Origin: Cymbidium sinense
Lineage: Eukaryota > Streptophyta > Magnoliopsida > Asparagales > Orchidaceae
NCBI GenBank assembly: GCA_021442155.1
Contig: CM038221.1
Coordinates: 46,509,648 to 46,573,647 of the forward strand
Length of the DNA stretch: 64,000 nt
Reading direction: 5' to 3'
Each line of letters opens with the position of its first letter. Positions within the stretch are counted from its first letter, which is position 1. The notes below the pieces were generated by a model. That model was not told where the DNA came from, ran no database searches, and worked only from the letters and a program-made list of their open reading frames with translations. Below are positions 44,477 to 56,187 of this stretch, piece after piece. The position numbers and the translations under genes were made by a program.

Positions 44477-46226
44477 GTAAGTTTATCTTATTTCAGAAAA
44501 TTTGTTAAATCTTGCATATATCGTCAGAATATATTTAATTGTTCGGTTTATGAGCTTGAAATTGGAGTATGTTTGATCCTATTAGGAACGGTAATTTTAT
44601 TTTATTTTATGCACGGTGTGGGTGTGGGTGTGTGCCTGAGTGTGAGTGTGGCTCCCTGTGCAATGAATAGGACCATTGTTGCCCATGAAGTAGGAGAATA
44701 TTTGGGCTCTAAATTCAAATTTGATCAATGGAAATTGCAAGGAATTTTTCTTTAATTGACCGAGATGCTGATCCAACTCCCTTTAATTGAAACAACGGTG
44801 AGATCAAATCTGCACCATAAACCAATTCGGCCAAGACGAGAACGCAGAAGTGTTTAAAAAGTACCTAATTATGCACCTGAGTTATCAGGTGGCCTGAAAC
44901 AGAAAAAAGAAGGCACAATTTCATAAAGTAGGAAAGTGAATCACCGGGATAGTGTGTTTCCATGAAAAAAACAACTCGAGGAATCTTTTGTAAGTTATAA
45001 TTTCGTAGTCAGTGCCTCTTCCCTTTCAAAGCTGCTGTCGCTTGTGCTCTGCTGGTATTAAAATCAATGAATTGTTGTGTACATGGAGTAGAGCTCTCCC
45101 TCCTACTTTTGCATTTAATTTGAATAGATTTGAATGTATTAATTTAGCAAAACAAAGTATTATGTGTTTGAATGCTCTCGAAATTAAAAGACTTCAAATT
45201 TACTTCATTAATTTTCTAGCTTTACATAAATGCCAATCCAGAAGAGTGTCACTTGTATCGAAGATGTGCCGACCAACTTATGGATGCTAAGACCTAGAAT
45301 ATTTCCTTGATATCTACGAAGTTTAAATATAAATTGTTAACAACTACTTTGTTTAGACCTCTAGGACATATTTGTGCCTATAAGAGAAGTGGCGTTCTTC
45401 AGATTTGGTTTTCATATAAAGCTAGAAAATTTGTACTATTCTAAGTTCGAGAATATACATTGAATTCTTTGTTTTGCTAAATTAATATATTTGACTCTAT
45501 CCAAATGAAACAAATAATGATGAGAGAGAGATCTACTCCTGAAGAGTGTCACTTGTATCAAAGATATGCATGATTAGTATTCCTCTTTGTTTTAAAAAAA
45601 TGAAGTACATAGAAGTTCTAGAGAAGTTGTACATGATAGTACAGAACTCTAAATTTTAATTTTTGTTATAATATAGCCTTTTCCTTCTCTTGTAAATGAA
45701 ACATTATTCATTATGAGATTCAAACTCTACAAAAACTTGTCGCTGGCACTTTTGCAGTTATTGGAAGAAAGAAGCAATACGTAACTGAACGAAGTACAAC
45801 AGTTGTGATATTACATAGAGGCAGATTTAAATTAAGTGGTCATCTCCAGGCCACTAGAATTTGGAGAATTTTTTTATGACATTTTTAATTCATGCCCCAG
45901 TAGTCTTAAGGCCTCTAACTTCCTCAGCAAATGTAACTACATATGCAAATGGATATTAAGGAGAGCGGTTTCCTTGTAGTCGGTTAACATCTTTGACTTT
46001 TTGATATACTTTCAAAATTTGAGCTGAAGTTCTTTTAAATGTGTTGAATGATTGGCAAAAGGCATTGAAGCAATTTGTTCATGCTCTGCTACCTCTTCTG
46101 AACTATAATAATGGCTATATAGTTTCCAAATAATTAGTCCCTTTGTCTTCAAATTGGATCGGCAAGGTTGATTAAAGGTTGTTTTTCTGACTTCTGAGTC
46201 ATGGCTTTGTTGTCTTTATTCAAAAG
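44477..46226 (+). other. Putative intron or 3' region, with source of the 149 bp duplicate
   Basis: T-rich, AT-biased sequence after a strong donor. 44636-44784 is the segment copied at 3831-3979. Just before it is a GT-rich run (44611-44652). 45085-45540 holds an imperfect inverted repeat. No sustained coding. Confidence 0.5.
45085..45540. repeat. Imperfect inverted repeat, arms of about 80 bp
   Basis: The left arm (45085-45165) has 'gtagagctctccctcctac' and 'gtattaatttagcaaaacaaag'. The right arm (45460-45540), reverse complemented, has 'gtagatctctctctcatca' and 'atattaatttagcaaaacaaag'. 'gaagagtgtcacttgtatc' also occurs twice in direct orientation (45241 and 45541). Confidence 0.6.
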
Positions 46227-46261
46227 GTACTAAGAAAGAGCATGAAGATGAAGGAAAATAG
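46227..46261 (+). CDS. Possible terminal exon of the membrane-protein gene
   Basis: After an acceptor-like TTTATTCAAAAG, the phase left by exon 1 is completed as STKKEHEDEGK and a stop at 46259-46261. It would give a 146-residue protein with a charged tail. Phase and acceptor fit, but many AG sites exist across 1.7 kb and alternatives cannot be excluded without transcript data. Confidence 0.3.
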
Positions 46262-48813
46262 ATCAATCTCTTCTCCCTCACCTTGTTCCAAGTACTCTTA
46301 TTTTTCTTCAAATAGCTATGATGGTGAGACAGAGGATGAAAATATATATAATGCGAGCTGGGTAAAAATATATTGTCAGTATACTTTTTCAAGTGACCTC
46401 TCCTAAACTGGTTTTGATGGTGCCAGATAAATTAGTTATCATAAAACAAAAAGACTTTAACTAGTACATGATGTATTGAGGAGGGCTTCTTGTTTGCCCT
46501 CTTATTGCACTTCAGGATAAGTTAGATTTTAGTGATATATAATCAAACATCATTTACACAGTTTCATTTTCGTGTGAAAACTTAGTTATGTTGAAAAGAA
46601 ATGTTCCAACATCATGATATTTATGGGTGATGTTCTGAATCATGATGATTTACTCTCAGGCATTTGAATATGGTGGGTGCGTTATATTTAAATATGATTC
46701 GGTGCCTGGGGTGAAATAAAGGATCTAATAGCTAAATTCACGATGTTGCATTGCCATGCAAGTTTTTGTTTGTCATGATTACAATTGAGTATAAGAGGAG
46801 GGCTATGCAAATCGACTATTTCTTGACTGGGTTAATAAAGTTACTAGTTAGCCGTGTTAGAGTTCTGAAATATGTTTACAGAAAAGGAAGACATTTGAAT
46901 GTTGTCCTATATTTGGATCGTACTGATCAGGCAAAACGGTGAACACAAATACACATGCCGTTAAAGTAATATAATGATGAATAGAGTATCATTTTTACGA
47001 CGATATTTTATAAAATTTTTAGTTAAGTTAATTACTAATTTTTACCTAACCTAATTTTTATCCAATCAAGTCAAATATGCACCAAATTTTCTTAATCTTT
47101 AGAAAATGTATTATAAATTTATGAAAACCTTGATTGTTTTTATGTATCTTGTGAATGAGAATTTAAAATTTGTAGTTTCCAATCAAGAGCATAAATATTT
47201 TATCATTTATATCTAGTTCAACATAACATAATCACTACAATTAATTAGTTATATGCTTATAATATAATTAAATTAAATGATTGCATTAACATCTTCTCAC
47301 TTTTATAATTGTAAATTCTTAAATATTATATGTCTATATATATTTAAAAGATTTGTTAGCTTTTTATTTGACTTGTTAGAACTCTCATGATATCTCTAGA
47401 TTACACTTGATTTTAATATTACAATTGGTCAGATCACTAGTAAATGAAGCATGACGAAAAACAAAATAACATACACATTGAAGCACAAAATTTTTTTTTA
47501 TATATTAACTTTTATCACAAATAGTACACAAATCAATATAGAACAATCATAAATCCAAAGTACTATTACTTTAGTAGGTCATTATATAGATAGAAAATAG
47601 CATCTGTGTGTCATAAATATATGAGATCATCTAAGCATTATCAAATGAAAAGAATAATCGAGTAGGGTATTCTATGTTTCTCTTAATCTAAGTACTTTTG
47701 CCTCCCTATGTGGGTTCCCTTTATATTAGATTTTTTTTCCTTCTTCATTCCTCAACACGAGCAGCACTCCATAAGCTGCACTTAGAGTCTCACTATCCAG
47801 GTGCCACACTCAAAACTCACACTTACACTTAGGATACTTCACACACTTCTAAAAATTTTTCTCCAACTAAATGCACTACATTTTATAGATCTAGGTTTCC
47901 CCTAGTAGTTGTCCCCACATCATGCCAAATAACTCTCTTCATTCGCTCTGAAAATTACTTGAACCACCCACTAAAATTGCTCGAATTCAATCTATCGGGT
48001 CGTAGCATTGTGCCGCCGAGAATGCAGCCCTTAGGAGTTAGCCACTCTATTTTTGGCTTAATCAGTGCATGGGCACTCTTCTTACTGTCTTGCGTTTTTT
48101 TATGCTGAAATTTTCTAAGTCCCTAATATTGCGACACTGACTTTCCAGCAGCAAAGCTCTATCTGCAGACTAAATTATGAAGAAATGTGACTTTGTGGCA
48201 CTGGTTATCCAGTGCCTCGATGATGTGCTTTTTGTCTTTGAGCAATTTTAAGATTTCTTTGGGCTCTTTAAGTGCCACAGGTGTCAAGCTTACTGTCTTG
48301 AAGTCCAGATTTTTTCCCTTACAACATTGTGGAGCATAGCTTCTCAAGGCCTAAATGTTGACCTCTCTATCTCAACACCTTATTTTACCTCATTCCAAAG
48401 CCATGGTGCTACCTTATGCAATGCGAAGGCGTCAGTTCTAAGCTTTATTTTTTCACTTTAATTATTAATTTCTTATTAAAAATATCAAAAATATATTGAA
48501 AATAGTATATTTAACATTAATTAAGCATAAAGTACAAATTTAAACCATAAAAATTCACTAAATTTTTTTATGCTTATCATGTACTCTTACATTTTGTTTT
48601 AAAAAAATTATTAAATTACACAACCTTTATTTTATAAGGGCATCAATCTTCATTTTTTGACCTATGATTGGAAATATCTAGTTTGAATTATATTTTTTAT
48701 AATATGGTCCTCTTTTCAAATCTAATAACTTGTTAATTCAAAATTTTATAAAGAATTTGAATTGCTGATTACTTGTGATTTAAGATATGACTATGATATA
48801 TTATATAAAAATC
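46262..48813. other. Gene-free stretch
   Basis: AT-rich. Frames at 46751-46942 and (minus) 48159-48347 have no recognised motif. A GC-richer patch at 47750-48430 is open in short pieces only. No element ends were identified. Confidence 0.4.
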
Positions 48814-49622
48814 TGATAGATCAGACATGAATCTCAAAATAATATATATGCAATGAACACTTTTAAAATTAAATTTGAGATCAATTGAATGTCGGTTTTA
48901 ACAAATTATAGCTAAATTGAATCTCTCGATGAGACAAACTCATTGACACAGAGTGGATTGATTCGTAACAAAATTAGCTAAATCAAGCCTTAGAAGTATA
49001 ATTAGAAACTTTAAAGTATTACTTGAATGATCAAATGATTTTCAAATGCAGTATAGTTATTGTCAAATTAAACAATTCAATGAGAAGAATCTAACGAGTG
49101 CATGATCACTCAAATCCGAAGTCATTAAGATACTGAAATGCTAGAAGAAAAATTTATAATCAAGGGGATTGACGTGGATTGTTCGGTAGAGTGTTTTGAG
49201 ATTTGAACTAATTTACTAAATTGTCTCTCTCTAAAACATTATAAATAGGCTTTCATTATTACCTTGAGGGGGAGAGATTAAGCTGAGAGTTTAATTTAAA
49301 GCTATAAAGAAAGCTGTAAGTTAATGACTACTGGCATCTATCGTCGACCACCACCAAAGACTGTTGTTATCTGTTTATTTTCCCCAATTGTTGTTGCCTA
49401 AATTCTCTATTTTGTAATCTCACATTCTCTAATTAAAGAGATGAGAGGAATGATGTAATTCAAATCTCATAGTGGACTACTTTTACTAGGCAATGCCTCT
49501 TGGTTTTTCCCTTTTTGGATTTTTCATGTAAAAAATTCTGTTGTCTCTATCTACATGTGTGCTGGATATTTTTGTGAGCTAAGATTTAGGTTTGCTTTGC
49601 TACTGAAAATTTTCAGCACACA
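48814..49622 (+). mobile_element. Solo LTR related to the Tat-type LTRs
   Basis: The left end, TGATAGATCAGACATGAATCTC, aligns in order with the start region of the 42716 LTR ('cgatcaagcacgaatctc'). 'atctctcgatgagacaaac' matches its 'tctcgatgagacgaac', and a TATA box ATTATAAATAGG occurs at about 49239. Late in the LTR 'gtgtgctggatatttttg' parallels 'gtgttggataattttg'. It ends near 'tttcagcacaca'. No internal element sequence follows. A target duplication was not found, so the ends are approximate. Confidence 0.55.
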
Positions 49623-52571
49623 ACAGGCTCTGAGCTCTTTATTGTACTTTTTTTTTATACAGATAAACATTTATTGGTCTCTACTATGTCAAATATTGGC
49701 CAATTATTTTTGTTGCCAGTGGCCATATATACTTCTATGAAAGATGGAAAATCAAGTGCTTCAATAGTAGTGGCTATAATTGGATTATTATAGCAAAGAT
49801 AGCAAAGACCTCAGGATAGAATTAATATCAACGTAGTTGCAATGTTACCATGGTTGTTGTTTAGAGAAAGTTAGGTGGTTAAGACAAAAGTAATTGCAAC
49901 ACTGTAATACATATTGGTATTTGAAAGAAACCCGGGTTGTAGGCGCCACATATTGAAAAAATGAGAATGCTAAGTGGGATCTATGTCAAAACTCGGCAGA
50001 AAATTTGTGAGAAGTATAAGATTAGCGTGGAAAATTTGTGAGAAGTATAAGATAGCCTTGCAGCACTTTTGGCCAAAGGGATCACTACAAGAATGCTGAA
50101 ATAGTATTTGCTTCTTGAGCAAGAAGACTATAGCGCTGCTGAGGTGAGGGACCGTCATTGGATTAGTTCAAGGGCTTACGACTCGAGAGAAATAAGGGTG
50201 GGCCACTTTATCCTTTTCTTTTAGTTTTTAACCTTAAATTTATTAAAACATGTTTATACTATTCTGTCACCATTAGATACAGTCAAAATTTCACGCCTAT
50301 TAGAACTTAATCTTCTATCCAGTCATCCACAAGGAAGAGATGCAGATTACAAATTCCTGCTCCTTCCTTCTGATAGTAATGTTAGATGATGGTTGCTGAT
50401 TTTATTTAAGAAATCTGATGTTTTAATTTTCAATAACCTACTTGGATGTCACACTTAAAATGGGATCTCTTGTGGGTCAGAAACTTCTAAGTTTTCTTAG
50501 CAATGCAACCGAACGAAGCCTCATTGAAAGGATTGATCAGGTGTGCTCCTCCTTAGCGAAATAGAACCTTTTATATCCTTGCATACGGTGTTTCCTTCAT
50601 ACATTTATCAAGATGGTTTTAGACCTGATATCTTATCTATGCATTATTTGTATGCTGCAAGGCCATTTTACGGAATTATGCTGTTGTATTATGATATATC
50701 CTTGGGATAGAGATCCATAGTCACACAGTAGCCAAAGATTTTTATTGACAAGATTTCCATTCCTCATACATATTTTGAAGGAGAGCATTCTTACTTTGTA
50801 TGATTTTTGAATTGTGTTTGACTCTCATATTCATACAAGGATGTGATTTTGTCTCATCATATCCTCATAACACCATGCTCTCTTTTATATGACATATAGT
50901 GTCGAGTTTGTGGGTGTGAGAAACATTGCTGTAATATACCAGAGGAGTGCAATTTACAGATATATAACATAAAGAAGGTGATGAATGTATGTTAATTTAA
51001 GCCGCTGTCAAGAACATATCGCATGAGAAATGTTGCTGAAGTCTGAAACTGTTCATAAGCCTAAGTCCTTTTATTTATCAAAATGATGAACAAGCCACAC
51101 TCTTTCATCATGTTTGACCCCGAATAAAATATCATTTTTCTTTGTTGAGTTATCCAGTTTATGCACTGAAATCTCTATGAAAAACAGCCGACTATAACGA
51201 TTGTGACTAAATAAATCACCAAACAAATTACAAGCATGATCAGTGATAGTACTGTCATCTCATGATGATGGAAGATGTAGCCTCTGCTTTGCTGACTGAC
51301 CAAAGCTCTAACTAACAACTTGTATTTTTCTAATGTAGGTCACACCATCTCCTAGCTTCCTAATGTGTATCATATACTAGGTTGATCCACTGATGGTTAT
51401 TTGTTCTCAGACCAGCTACAGTATAGTAGGTCTGTTACTCTTCATCTGTTACAGATCATTTACTTGAATTTTTTTTTACAGGATCTGTGTCTTCTTGTAG
51501 AGATTTAATTTTCTTGTTGTAGACTATCATTGTGTGAAATATTAAATAAAACTGTATTGTTTGATTTATACTAAAATTGATGTTGTTCTTTCTCTTTATT
51601 ATGTTTGATGTTTGGTGGGAGAGTAAATTGTAGGAAAATTCCTGAATAGTTGTGCAGATGTATTTAACATTATAGATTTCAATTTGAGAAAACCATAGAG
51701 GGGATGGTATGTAATGTTGCTAGGGTCCTTGTTTGTCGGTCGGCATTCATTCATAAGTAATGCAAATAGAGTTAATTACATGTACATATTACTTAAATAG
51801 AGGTTGTTCTGATTAGTCTTTCTCAACTGCTTTCCTTTCCTGCTCATCTAATTCTTGTTGTCATGAAATGAAAACAAAGGATTAGTGTCCCACCAAAGTC
51901 ATGGAGGTTCGCCTTATTATCCTTCTTCTTCTTCTTATCCTTTTTTTTCTTCGTGTATTTGATCGCCTTCCAGGTGACTTAATTACATCCCATCGTTGCT
52001 AAAAGTGTAGTCAGTCACATATTAATTATGCCTTAGTTTTGTAGTTCATATCCAAGCTCCTAATCATGGGATTATAGGTTTGATTCCTATTCCTCAGATT
52101 GTTGCTCATTTCTTGTAAAAAAATATGAGAAATACATTTCTATTTATCTCCTATATTGAGGGTTTATCCTATATAGAAAACCTTCTAAAATCTTGTAGGT
52201 GGCCATATGCCTCTTCATACGTATGATAGATTTCTATCCTTAAAAAAATATAGGTTTGGTTAGTCTCATGCTACCTAGGTCACATGTTTATATTATGGAA
52301 TCATTTTTCAAAGAACTCGTGGTTTCTAAGCAAGTGCATAATCAGCTTAATGATCCCTATATCTTCTTCATACAAAGCAAAGGTCTTGTTCGATTATTCT
52401 ATGGACGTAAATCGAGAAATATTTGTAAAAAATTTGTACATTTTTAATAGATTGTGATGATTGTTGGATTCAACATTGTTCTTGAAAAATATTATAACTA
52501 TTAAATATATGAATCGAGCCCAAGTGATAAAGAGAAGAAGATATATTAGGATTGAATGGCCTGCTTGGTTG

Positions 52572-52576
<5 letters not shown>
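49623..52576. other. Intergenic or intronic stretch with weak exon-like pieces
   Basis: A 27-codon block at 50460-50540 (MGSLVGQKLLSFLSNATERS and on) ends precisely at a GT. A tandem 'aaaatttgtgagaagtataagat' occurs at about 50002 and 50031. At 51901 a short frame starts MEVRLIILLLLLILFFLRVF and meets a GTGACT donor-like site at 51976. None is enough for a gene call. Confidence 0.3.

Positions 52577-52660
<84 letters not shown>
52577..52660. repeat. (TA)n microsatellite
   Basis: About 42 TA repeats. The ORF that encodes a Tyr-Ile repeat through it is an artefact. Confidence 0.95.
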
Positions 52661-52662
<2 letters not shown>

Positions 52663-52948
52663 ATTTTTGAGTGAATTTAATTATAAATTCACATCAACGA
52701 TGCGACGAAAATTATGAAATTCAAGCAATTATGTTAAGATACTTTACACATGAGATAGTATATTCAAAATTTGTTCAATAAAATAAATAAATAAATAAAT
52801 AATAGAGTAGAAATTTTAAATCCCTCAACATAAGGTCCCAAAAAGAATCCCTTAACATAATATCTGAAAAAAAAAAAAATCCTTGAACATGTTGTGAATG
52901 AATTATTCTGTCAGTCAAATATCAAAAATTTTAAAACCTCTACATGTT

Positions 52949-53214
52949 GGGTCTATTTGGGATCAATTTAGTTTGTTTTTTTTTATAATTTTTATTTTTA
53001 TATTATTTTTTAAAAATATTTATTTAGTGTATTTGTAAGTATTTTTTATTATTTTACTTTCAAAATATTTTACATTATTTTTAAAACATGCGAAATAGTT
53101 TTTAGGTATTTTGGTGTTTTTTTAAAACAATTATTGCTATTTAATATATTTTATTTTTAATTCTAAATAAATAAAACTAATTTTAAATAAAAAATGGTGA
53201 TTTTAAATTTTCCC
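52949..53214. mobile_element. AT-rich MITE, copy 5
   Basis: The left end 'ggtctatttgggatcaattt' matches the family. Interior order (T-rich, then 'gaaatagtttttaggtattt', then 'tttaatatattttattttta') matches copy 2. The right end is mutated. Confidence 0.6.
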
Positions 53215-54013
53215 TTAATTTACTATTCACTCCTAATACTTGATTAATCATCACTTTAGATATATTTAGGTTGTAGTGGTCTCAATTGACCTCTTTTATA
53301 AAAAAAAGGAAGAGCCAAATAAAGCTAAGTAATAATTAGGGGATTTTAGACAGATTATAATTTGATAGAGCATTAGCCAAATGTGTAATATGCTCACACT
53401 CGGCCAAAAGTGTTAAGAACAACAACACAGGATGCAACTTGTATGGAAGGTCATAACATAGTAAGCATTCATTCAATAGGCCATTCAAGAGAAGATAAAA
53501 TCAAATAGATTTAAATTAAAAGAATGATAAGTAAATCAAATAATATGAAAGTGGAAAGTGATTTAAATATTCAAAATGGAGGGATGCAAAGTCTATTAGG
53601 GATAATTATCATTGAAGCATTGATATTAACAACTCAAATTTTTTTATGACACAAACATTATGTATTTATTAATCGTTCATATAAGATAATTATAATCTTA
53701 TAAATAAATTGAATGCTTTTGCGGGATCTTTGTGACAATTAATTATACATAAGAGTTTTATGATGAGTCTGTTAATAAATGAACTTATTTAATTAAATAT
53801 AATGTTATTTTGGGATAGATTGATAGAGTAATTTAATCCTAAATATCGATATGCTATTGGCTAAAGCATGACCTTTGAGCATGAAGCTTTAATTGGAGAG
53901 AAAATTTTCTATCAATTTTCTTTTCACTATTCTTACACAAACGTAGTGTTATGTAAATCCTTCCATACAAGTAAATGTTAATAATATTTGTGAAAAATCT
54001 CATATTTTAACCC

Positions 54014-54050
<37 letters not shown>

Positions 54051-54835
54051 ACACACACATCTTAACAAGGAGACAGGAACACGAAGGACTAAGATGCTTA
54101 GATTCAGACAAAGAAGAAGCCCTGCACTAAAAAAAGGCCGAAGAAATGCACAGCAAAGATCGCCCAGACTGAACCAACCCAATCGGCGTCATATGTGAGT
54201 CTCCTGACTTCAAGAAAAGCTCCGAAAGCTCATCTCCTCCATATCCTCCAACCTCTTGTTTTCTAAATCTTCTCCTCCCCTCCTTAAGAATTACAAATTA
54301 GTTTGTTGTGTGCTATGTATGTGAATTTCACCTAAATATATCATATAATATTAGAAATTTTTATAAATATAATAATATAATTAATAATAATAATAATATC
54401 TAGATAAAAATTAAAATTACAAAAATTAAAGAAGGACAATTAGAGACAAAGGTAGCATTCAATGAGAGTTCCTTTGTTTTCATCATTAATGTGATGAATC
54501 TCTTTCAAATTACACCGCAACAGCATTACTCTTTCCAATAAATCGTAGGAATCTTTATATACATATCATACAATTTTTATATAATTATATATATCTAGAA
54601 AGATTTACATATATAAAAAAATGTGTGATATATATGTAAATCTCTTATATATCTAATATCTAAAATTATATATTTATACATTTAATATCTTCTTATAATT
54701 GTAATATAAATAAATGATAATGATATTTTTGATATGATATTACAGATTTAAATTTGTGAATGAAAATATTAAATTTTATAAATTAGATATATAAATATAT
54801 AAATATTATTAAAAAAGAGTGTGGGACGTAAAAGA
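53215..54835. other. Gene-free stretch with CT/AC microsatellite
   Basis: (CT)n plus (AC)n at 54012-54060 is followed by a 34-codon arginine-rich frame (54094-54198, MLRFRQRRSPALKKGRRNAQ and on) with no known similarity. The rest is A/T-rich without coding. Confidence 0.4.
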
Positions 54836-56187
54836 TTAATCCCTAAAAGTCAGAGATGTCATTTGAGAAATCCTTAAACATAAACTTTTATTAGTAACTA
54901 TCTTCAATCAATCTAATACTCAGAAGTTAGATTTTTAAAATATCAAGGGAACGTTAGTAGATTTCTGCCTGTGATGTAATTCGAATCACATCAGAGATGT
55001 CATTTGAGAAATAATATTTTAACTGTATTTTGACCCTGACCTAATATAGTGAGGTGCTTGCTATATTAGAAATAAACTTTTAAAGGTTAATCCTAAAAGT
55101 CAGAGATGTCATTTGAGAAATCCTTAAACATAAACTTTTGTTAGTAACTATCTTCTACTTAATCAATCTTGTTAAGTGCGGAAGAACCAGTTGGTAGAGT
55201 GAAAGTGCATATGCTTTGTTGATTAATTCCAGACACACAGCGGGTATTTAAAATGGCGAAGAACTCAGAAATTTTAACGTGGAAAACCTCGAAAAGGAGG
55301 AAAGCTGAGCTGGCAAAAATATTCCATATGTATATGCCTCGAAATCTGAGAATCTTCCAGATAAAGGGAAGATGGTATACAAGAAAGGAACAACGTATGT
55401 AACGCCCAGTAATAGTTGCTGGGCGCGGTGATGGTAGACGCTTGTAGGAACTTCGTGGAAAAGAGGGAACAGCGTAAATATAGAACAACCGGGTAAAATG
55501 CAGAACGATGAGGATTGGACACGGCGAGGTAAGCGATGGTGAGACGGCCGACGTGATGGAAGCGATCTTCCGGGATCTTCGAAGCGTAACTTCCTCCTTG
55601 CTTGAGCCCTCTCCTTCTTCACTTGGTCTCCAAAAGTCCTTTTCATATGGAGTATGGGGCTATTTATAGATTTGGAAGAGTGCTTGTAAATACATGGAAA
55701 ATCCAAACCACTCCTCCCATCTGGACGCGATAATCCCCGACGGTGTATTTTGATGATCCGTGCCTTAATGATGTCGGAATTGGGTGATTCGGGTTGGATT
55801 CGTCATGTGAGCCGCTTCGATCCGACCATATACATGTCTATTTTTGTGACCATTTCGGATCGGATCCATTTTCACCCGACTTGATCCGTCGATTCGATGG
55901 ATCGACTACGCTGATGTTGATGCATGTCTCATCGGTGACGCATCAGATCGTAAGTTTGCTAAAATCTGGATTAGATCAGTATTTCGAAAATGCCAGATTC
56001 GCGTGCTGAGACTAATTTTCTTCGGATGTATCAAATCTAATACCGGTTAGATTTTAAAATATCAAGGGAATGTCAGTAGATTTCTGCCTGTGATGCAATT
56101 CGAATCACTTCAGAGATGTCATTTGAGAAATAATATTTTAATTGTATTTTGACCCTAACCTAATATAGTGAGGTGCTTGCTATAAAA
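54836..56187. repeat. Tandem duplication of about 250 bp, second copy split by an LTR
   Basis: The unit reads 'aaaagtcagagatgtcattt' ... 'gaggtgcttgctata'. Copy 1 is 54836-55070. Copy 2 starts at about 55083, is interrupted at 55169, and resumes at 56034 through 56187. The two halves join in register when the LTR is removed. Confidence 0.85.
55170..56033 (-). mobile_element. 864 bp solo LTR with 5 bp target duplication
   Basis: Begins TGTTAAGTGCGG and ends ATGTATCA (TG...CA). It is flanked by AATCT at 55165-55169 and 56034-56038. TATTTATA at 55661-55668 is a TATA box on the minus strand. The minus-strand end ...CCGCACTTAACA is typical of Ty1/copia LTRs. Related to the LTRs of the element at 15539-19113. 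The overlapping minus-strand ORFs (55159-55706) are LTR sequence, not genes. Confidence 0.88.

Noticed and set aside
55159..55706. Three overlapping minus-strand ORFs
   Set aside because: They are LTR sequence on its transcribed strand, with no shared frame or protein similarity.
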